From Cycloclasticus sp. (lineage in GTDB: Bacteria > Pseudomonadota > Gammaproteobacteria > Methylococcales > Cycloclasticaceae): a stretch of DNA of 64,000 nucleotides. Both the position numbers and the translations under genes were made by a program. The number at the start of each line of letters is the position of its first letter. Positions within the stretch are counted from its first letter, which is position 1. The stretch spans positions 94,776 through 158,775 of the forward strand of contig PADC01000004.1 in assembly GCA_002700385.1 (NCBI GenBank), written 5' to 3'. Positions 58,708-64,000 of this stretch are shown here, one piece after another. The notes under the pieces were generated by a model. The model saw only the letters and a program-made list of their open reading frames with translations. It did no database searches and was not told where the DNA came from.

Positions 58708-58934
58708 TGGATAATGAAAACTGGGCAAAAGCACGTCAATCGTCTTTACTAGAAAAAGAGAAGCTATCAATTTCTCGCAAAGCACTGGAAATTTCAGAAC
58801 GCGCAAATGAAATTGCGGAAGAGGCCTTATCTAATTCACAACGAGCTACCTTAAGCTCAGAGCGTGCCACTAGAATTGCAATCATGGCAATAATATTAAG
58901 TATTATCAGTATTATATCTAAGGTATTCATTTAA
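58708..58934 (+). CDS. Small tail-anchored-like cassette protein
   Basis: MDNENWAKARQSSLLEKEKLSISRKALEISERANEIAEEALSNSQ... with C-terminal hydrophobic IAIMAIILSIISIISKVFI; ORF follows GTTAGGT at 58694. Confidence 0.55.
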
Positions 58935-58957
58935 TCTATCTCCTCTATGTATAAAAA

Positions 58958-59017
58958 ACCTAACAAAAAAATCAATCCGACCGCAAAAGACGCGGCGGCT
59001 TATTTAAAGCGTTAAAA
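58958..59017 (+). other. Putative integron attC site 1 (imperfect)
   Basis: ACCTAAC (RYYYAAC) ... CCGACCGC/GCGGCGG stem ... GTTAAAA. Confidence 0.5.
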
Positions 59018-59042
59018 AACAATATCGAGCATTAAACTAGTT

Positions 59043-59861
59043 ATGGAAAAATTGAATAATCCAGCAGCAAGATTTCATTCTTTGCTAAAAATAGGTCAGT
59101 CGCAAAAAAAAGATGAACAGTGCGCTAAAGTATGGGGAAATATACTCAATGTACCAAGCGGAGATAGCCCTCTTCTACTTCGTAGAATAGGGCATGTTAT
59201 GGAACTCCCAAGCCTTATCGCTACAGAAATTCGAGAATTACCAAACGTAAACCACGATATTTACCTTAAATGGCTACCGCGTGTAAATGCATCCATTGGG
59301 ATGATGAATTTTCAGAACCCGTGGAAAACATTTATTGACCGATTTGATGCTGAGATACTATATGGAATTGAAATCTGTGCAGATACACTCCACAGATCTT
59401 GCCCAGAAAAAAATATTTCAGAAAGCACACTTAAAGAACTCTCTGATAAGGTTATTAAACTACAAGAGGATTTATCAAACGAGGACATACCTACATCTGT
59501 CGCGCACTTCATCATGGAGCGATTAGAAGAAATCCGACTTGCGCTAGAAGAATACTCATACCGAGGCTCAGCCCCATTAGAACGCGCATTAGAGAATACA
59601 GTTGGAAAAATCGTTATCTCCCCTAATATTTACCAAGAATGCCAAAGCTCTAGCTATGGGAAAAAATTCTGGGAGCTTATGGGGTATTTAGCCATAACCA
59701 TGACAATAACCACTGGAGCAATCCAAATTGGAAAGGATATTGTCTCACTCCTCCCTCCACCAGAAAAGTCTTCCGTAGTTGAACAAGTTCCAAAACCTGA
59801 CTCTCAAGAAAAGAATGTTACACCTTCTTACAAAAAGGTTGACGGTGTAATAGAAACATAA
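59043..59861 (+). CDS. Hypothetical protein with one predicted C-proximal TM segment (cassette gene)
   Basis: Single ORF between attC-like sites; hydrophobic WELMGYLAITMTITTGAIQIGKDIV. Confidence 0.7.
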   Translation: MEKLNNPAARFHSLLKIGQSQKKDEQCAKVWGNILNVPSGDSPLLLRRIGHVMELPSLIATEIRELPNVNHDIYLKWLPRVNASIGMMNFQNPWKTFIDRFDAEILYGIEICADTLHRSCPEKNISESTLKELSDKVIKLQEDLSNEDIPTSVAHFIMERLEEIRLALEEYSYRGSAPLERALENTVGKIVISPNIYQECQSSSYGKKFWELMGYLAITMTITTGAIQIGKDIVSLLPPPEKSSVVEQVPKPDSQEKNVTPSYKKVDGVIET

Positions 59862-59941
59862 CAAAAAAATCAAGTTCGCCAGCAAAAACACGCTGGCTGG
59901 GACGCGCAAAAAGCCGCGCGCCCCTTATGTAAACGTTAGGC
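59856..59941 (+). other. Putative integron attC site 2
   Basis: ATAACAAAAAAATCAAGTTCGCCAGC...GCTGGCTGGGACGCGC...CGCGCGCCCCTTATGTAAACGTTAGGC. Confidence 0.75.
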
Positions 59942-59963
59942 ATCACCAAGTTTTGGGAGCAGT

Positions 59964-60713
59964 ATGCAAGTTTCAAGAAGAACAAAGTTTTCATTATCTC
60001 AACTATTAAGTGTTGTAGAGCGTCCGACTATTCATGTTCTTTTCGATAAGTTTAGCTTTGAACCTCAATTAACTTCATCACCTGCGGGCATCAGTAGTGA
60101 AATAAATTCTGCCGATGATCAAGTTTTATCTGACCTAATCATAGAGGTAATCGAGACAAGTAGAACTCTCAGAAATAAAACATCGCCAAGGTATAAATTT
60201 GATGACCAGTTTTCAATATTGGAAAAATCTTTATTGCTTGATGGTTACTTAATTGAAAATAAATCAATTAAGGCATTAGATCCAAATTTCACTGGGTATG
60301 AACCTATTGAGGACGCACTATTAAAAGAAATAGATAATTCTTCATTACAAAGAAAGGCGGATATAAAACGCGCAGTAAAAGCCTCTGCTGATGACTTTGT
60401 GAAAGCGCAGCCAGATTATAATGGTAGCCTAACCAATATTCGTATCGCACTTGAAACCCTTGTAAGGGAGATAGCGTTAGAAAAAGGTTTTACTACATCA
60501 AGAAGTGGTAACACTTGGGGGCCATCATTAAGGTATTTAGCAAATGAAGGTTTTATAGATGAAAAGGGTGAGGATGCTCTTTCTTCAGTGTTTACTTTTA
60601 TTAGCAACGGCGCTCATATACCCCTCGGTTTTAGCCAAAAAGAATTTGTCCGTTTAGGACGCAACATGTGCACTTCAATGTGCTATTTTGTTATTAAAAT
60701 ATACAATGCCTAA
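59964..60713 (+). CDS. Hypothetical protein with abortive-infection-like C-terminal region (cassette gene)
   Basis: C-terminal NIRIALETLVREIALEKG...LRYLANEGFIDEKGEDALSSVFTFISNGAHIPLGFSQKEFVRLGRNM. Confidence 0.6.
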   Translation: MQVSRRTKFSLSQLLSVVERPTIHVLFDKFSFEPQLTSSPAGISSEINSADDQVLSDLIIEVIETSRTLRNKTSPRYKFDDQFSILEKSLLLDGYLIENKSIKALDPNFTGYEPIEDALLKEIDNSSLQRKADIKRAVKASADDFVKAQPDYNGSLTNIRIALETLVREIALEKGFTTSRSGNTWGPSLRYLANEGFIDEKGEDALSSVFTFISNGAHIPLGFSQKEFVRLGRNMCTSMCYFVIKIYNA

Positions 60714-60794
60714 CAAAAACATCAAGTTCGCCAGCAAAAAGCCGCTGGCTGGGACATACAAAGAAACGCGCGCCCCTTATGTAAAACGTTAGGT
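60708..60794 (+). other. Putative integron attC site 3
   Basis: GCCTAACAAAAACATCAAGTTCGCCAGC...GCTGGCTGGGAC...CGCGCGCCCCTTATGTAAAACGTTAGGT; nearly identical to site 2. Confidence 0.78.
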
Positions 60795-60828
60795 TTGTAC
60801 CGTATTGACTACAACTAAAGGTATTATT

Positions 60829-61110
60829 ATGAGTAGACTTCATTTTGATAAAGACATTCAGCCCTTATCAAATTTTAGAGCTGGCGCAGCTTCATTCATA
60901 AGGCAAATAAATGAAACAAGACGACCCATTGTTATCACTCAAAGAGGAAAAGGTGTCGCTTTAGTTATTGATGTTTCAGAGTATGAAGCCATGCAAGAAA
61001 AGATCGAACTGCTTGAAGAAGTACAAAAAGCAGAAGCTCAACTTTCTGCAGGGCAAGGTATATCTAACTCAGATGCTCGGTCAAAAATTTTGGAGAGTAT
61101 TAAAAATTGA
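60829..61110 (+). CDS. Phd/YefM family type II antitoxin
   Basis: DIQPLSNFRAGAASFIRQINETRRPIVITQRGKGVALVIDVSEYEAMQEKIELLEEV. Confidence 0.9.
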   Translation: MSRLHFDKDIQPLSNFRAGAASFIRQINETRRPIVITQRGKGVALVIDVSEYEAMQEKIELLEEVQKAEAQLSAGQGISNSDARSKILESIKN

Positions 61111-61451
61111 ACGTAGTTTGGTCTCCTTTAGCGCTAGAAAAATTAGAGACACTAGCTAAATTTATCGCACTAGATAAACCTTCATCTGCTGAAGAATGGG
61201 TAAATGATATATTTGACCGTACTGAACTATTCAGTTCACAACCTGAAATGGGTCGTGAAGTTCCTGAGTTATTGGGTCCAAGTTATCGTGAAATAGTCTT
61301 TGGTAGCTGTAGGAGAAAATCAATGACTATAACTGATCAATTCTATCATGAAAGGCAAAAGGCACGACCTGACATCTTTTCTCATATGAGAGTGCGCGCC
61401 GCAAGATATTTCCTTAAAATCTGCATTTTTATACGAGGATTAATCCCATGA
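61107..61451 (+). CDS. RelE/ParE family toxin with aberrant C-terminus
   Basis: MNVVWSPLALEKLETLAKFIALDKPSSAEEWVNDIF...SSQPEMGREVPELLGPSYREIVFGS is ParE-like; family similarity lost after ~61307. Confidence 0.72.
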   Translation: MNVVWSPLALEKLETLAKFIALDKPSSAEEWVNDIFDRTELFSSQPEMGREVPELLGPSYREIVFGSCRRKSMTITDQFYHERQKARPDIFSHMRVRAARYFLKICIFIRGLIP

Positions 61452-63670
61452 TACGACTCGGATGCACCAACGGAAGGATTCCGGCAACCCTGAAGGGATG
61501 TCTGTGTCTGGCCTTCCTACTTTTGTCCCTCTCACTCCAGGCAGCAACGATTGAAGAAAAACGTGCAGCAAGACTGGAGAGGATCGGTTCGCTCATTGCG
61601 CAAACTTCCAGTTATTCAATCCATTCCAAGAGTGCGATAACGCAAAGCGGCGCACCTGTTTGTAAGTCGGAAGACAGCACAGCCGGGGGGAACGCCAGAA
61701 TCGCAGAGATCGACGCCCGTATTCGACAGGTCGAGGAAGAGTACGCCACTGCGCATAATGACTTTGCAGATCGTAAAAGCGCGGCGCGCTCACCCATCTA
61801 CGCGGACAGAACCCTATCCCGTAGTGCACGGGACAAAAAACTCTCGGAAATCTCAGAGAGCTTTGAAGAAGAACGACGACTTCTTCATGAACACTATACT
61901 TCGCTCCTTGAAGACTTGCGTGATGAGCGAAGGAGCGCACGTTCCGTTCAGGACGGCAGCATCGGGATAATCATATTGCATCGCCCGGCAAGCAGGACAG
62001 AAACCATCCTCCCCTTACAAAACGGTGCGCCGTCAAACGGCTTTATCGCCGAATTGAATGAGTCCGTAGCATCGTTTATTGAGACCTGTAGTGGAGCAAA
62101 CCTGGTTTATGTCTACCACTACTATCAGGACGCCTTTCGCTATGGTGAGGGAGATAAACCTGTGATCTCCTTTCGCTATAACATTGAAAACAATCGCCTG
62201 AGCCTGGTGGCCTGCGATACGCCGATGTGCCGGACGGTCATGGCCACACAAGGTAACAGCGCCGATCCTCGGGACAATCCCGATCTCACGCTCGCGGGCT
62301 TTATCGAGAACGAGTTGGTCAAAGCCGAGAATGCCGGAGATTACCGGGAGGCATTCGCCTATGAAGCCGGACGGCGCGAGGGCATCGTCTACAGGTTTGA
62401 TCCGTATTGGGCAAACTATGACGGGTTTGACATCGCGCGGCGCATCTTCGAAGGACGGTTTGGTGATTACCGCAACACACCGGAATTCAAAGCCTTCTAT
62501 ACCGGACTTGCTACATCTTACTCAAAGCTCTGTGAAGCTAATGTAGCGCAATGGCAAACATTTGAGCGCGGCTATGACGCCTATGAAGGTACGGATTTTA
62601 ATCTCGACGGCTCCAGAACAATTCACTATTCGGAGCAGACTAAAACCTACCGGATTGACGCACGGTTTGGATCGCACTGGGCACAGTTTGAGTCCGACCT
62701 GAACAAAGCCGCTCTTGATCAGGGTGTTTTTGAAGCCTTCGGGCTTGTTCTTGGTCTGCGCGGTGAGATGGAAACCTTCCTCAAAGATCATGCATGCGAT
62801 AGCGCAACAGTTCGGCAGATGACCGAAAACTTCATCCGCGCAGCAAATGGTCAGCCATCGGCGCAGCAGGCAGGTCTTCGTTTTGCAGATGCAGTGTCTG
62901 AAAGCGATGCGCCCACAAAGATCGGAACGCCGCCTCCTCCCTTTACACCTGTTGCAAATACTTCAGAAGCAAACGAAACCGTCAATGCGGCCATTGCGGC
63001 CTTTGGTGGAGGCGGCTTGTTCGGAGAAGACTGGAAAACGCCAAAAATGAGCGAAGAAGAGTTTGACCGGGAAGTGGATCGCGTTACCGGAGAGGGGCAG
63101 GATAATTTCAATCGTGCCGCACGCGATGCGCAGCAATCACTTGACGAGCTGGAAGAGGCTACGCGAGATGCGGCACAGAGCCAATCCCAAAACAGGCAAA
63201 ACCTTGAGCAGCGCCTGATCGAGTTGATCAAGGAGCGCAATCAAGCGCCGGAAAATTCGCAAAGGTACAACGACCTGCAAAACACCATCGAATTTACCAT
63301 GCAGCATATGGGAATAACGGAAGAACCGACAGTTCCCTCCGATAATACGCCGTCTGCCCCCAAAACACGGGGTCAAAGCCAACACCCCCAACAAGACAGC
63401 GCACGTCAGACAACCGCAGACCGCCGAGAGCGCATCCGCCAAATTGATCAGGAAACCGATAAGAAAGTTCAGGCTTTGATACAGGCGCAGCATCAAGCGC
63501 AAGTCGAAGAGGCCGCAGTATTCATGGAGAAGATAACAACGGTTTCAGCAGATGAACGTACCCGTCTGCTCCGGGACTACGAGCAAAAACAAAGAGAAGC
63601 TGGCGATCAATTGCGTGAGCAGGTTCAGGCTCTCAGGGCTGAGGCGAATGAGCTTAAAAGACAACTCTAA
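61448..63670 (+). CDS. Large secreted/periplasmic coiled-coil-rich hypothetical protein
   Basis: Signal peptide CLCLAFLLLSLSLQAA; charged helical N- and C-terminal regions; GC visibly higher than surroundings. Confidence 0.75.
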   Translation: MIRLGCTNGRIPATLKGCLCLAFLLLSLSLQAATIEEKRAARLERIGSLIAQTSSYSIHSKSAITQSGAPVCKSEDSTAGGNARIAEIDARIRQVEEEYATAHNDFADRKSAARSPIYADRTLSRSARDKKLSEISESFEEERRLLHEHYTSLLEDLRDERRSARSVQDGSIGIIILHRPASRTETILPLQNGAPSNGFIAELNESVASFIETCSGANLVYVYHYYQDAFRYGEGDKPVISFRYNIENNRLSLVACDTPMCRTVMATQGNSADPRDNPDLTLAGFIENELVKAENAGDYREAFAYEAGRREGIVYRFDPYWANYDGFDIARRIFEGRFGDYRNTPEFKAFYTGLATSYSKLCEANVAQWQTFERGYDAYEGTDFNLDGSRTIHYSEQTKTYRIDARFGSHWAQFESDLNKAALDQGVFEAFGLVLGLRGEMETFLKDHACDSATVRQMTENFIRAANGQPSAQQAGLRFADAVSESDAPTKIGTPPPPFTPVANTSEANETVNAAIAAFGGGGLFGEDWKTPKMSEEEFDREVDRVTGEGQDNFNRAARDAQQSLDELEEATRDAAQSQSQNRQNLEQRLIELIKERNQAPENSQRYNDLQNTIEFTMQHMGITEEPTVPSDNTPSAPKTRGQSQHPQQDSARQTTADRRERIRQIDQETDKKVQALIQAQHQAQVEEAAVFMEKITTVSADERTRLLRDYEQKQREAGDQLREQVQALRAEANELKRQL

Positions 63671-63809
63671 TGGTGACGGCTTTAAATCTGTATTCGCCAT
63701 TGTCAGTCTTTGCGCCCTGAACGCTGCCTGCTCGTCTCCTGCTCCATCACCGCAGGAAACTCAAGGCACAAACGGACATGCCCTCTATATACAATTAATA
63801 CGTCGATAA
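63648..63809 (+). CDS. Small lipoprotein, C-terminus replaced by repeat copy B
   Basis: MSLKDNSNGDGFKSVFAIVSLCALNAACSSPAPSPQE lipobox; overlaps upstream stop; terminal LYIQLIRR encoded by the repeat. Confidence 0.6.
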   Translation: MSLKDNSNGDGFKSVFAIVSLCALNAACSSPAPSPQETQGTNGHALYIQLIRR

Positions 63810-63835
63810 TGGGTTCCACTCATTAATGCTGTTAG
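63785..63835 (+). repeat. Copy B of ~50-bp direct repeat
   Basis: CTATATACAATTAATACGTcgaTAATGGGTTCCACTCATTAATgCTGTTAG. Confidence 0.85.
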
Positions 63836-64000
63836 CATTCTCTCAACATTGACAGCTATAATCCGAGAAGATCAGATAAATTATTCAGTGCACCTGAAAA
63901 GCTAAGTTTCATCAACTATTTGGCCGCTCATCCTGCTGCCGGAGACATCATGCAAGGTACTGGTGGCATACGAAAACTAAGGTGGGCTGCACACGGCAAA
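63836..64000 (+). pseudogene. HigB/RelE-like toxin, 5'-truncated at repeat copy B, running off window
   Basis: Open frame ...DKLFSAPEKLSFINYLAAHPAAGDIMQGTGGIRKLRWAAHGK with no ATG; TAG immediately upstream. Confidence 0.65.

Noticed and set aside
58620-58934. Full 104-aa ORF starting at 58620 as the cassette 1 protein
   Set aside because: The first ~29 codons are largely repeat copy A sequence; ATG at 58708 right after GTTAGGT is a more natural cassette start.
1-64000. CRISPR arrays, rRNA, tRNA, transposases, prophage structural genes
   Set aside because: Looked for by eye on both strands; no regularly spaced repeats, conserved RNA genes or recognisable transposase/phage proteins found.

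Overview
The window (about 43% GC by eye; probably a gammaproteobacterium, which is inference) is almost entirely a CoA-thioester catabolic island from ~0 to 58.6 kb. A short integron-cassette-like accessory segment follows at 58.6-64 kb. The island holds eight full-length acyl-CoA dehydrogenases plus one fragment, and two complete biotin-dependent acyl-CoA carboxylases. It also has two SCP-x thiolase/DUF35 pairs, further thiolases, hydratases, SDRs and CoA ligases, a CoA transferase, an AMACR-like racemase, ETF/ETF-QO and two TetR regulators. Two recognisable modules stand out: (i) an acyclic-terpene-utilisation (atu) cluster at 46.5-57.7 kb, and (ii) an alicyclic ring-opening set (BadI-like hydrolase, PimC/PimD-like dehydrogenases, PaaY-like protein, PaaK-like ligase) at 11-20 kb, with a BadH-like dehydrogenase at 37 kb. 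My leading hypothesis is a combined ring-opening plus isoprenoid-chain pathway for cyclic terpenoid or branched alicyclic acids. A 14-bp palindrome (CTAACAAnnGTTAG-like) occurs in five divergent promoter gaps and upstream of etfBA, suggesting one TetR-type local regulon. Both carboxyltransferase genes and the PaaK-like gene are interrupted: three homopolymer frameshifts and one in-frame TAG. The 58.6-64 kb segment carries three attC-like sites, small cassette ORFs, a Phd/ParE-type TA pair, a GC-richer insert, and a ~50-bp direct repeat at both ends. No rRNA, tRNA, CRISPR or transposase was recognised. All family calls come from reading translations by eye; no searches were run.
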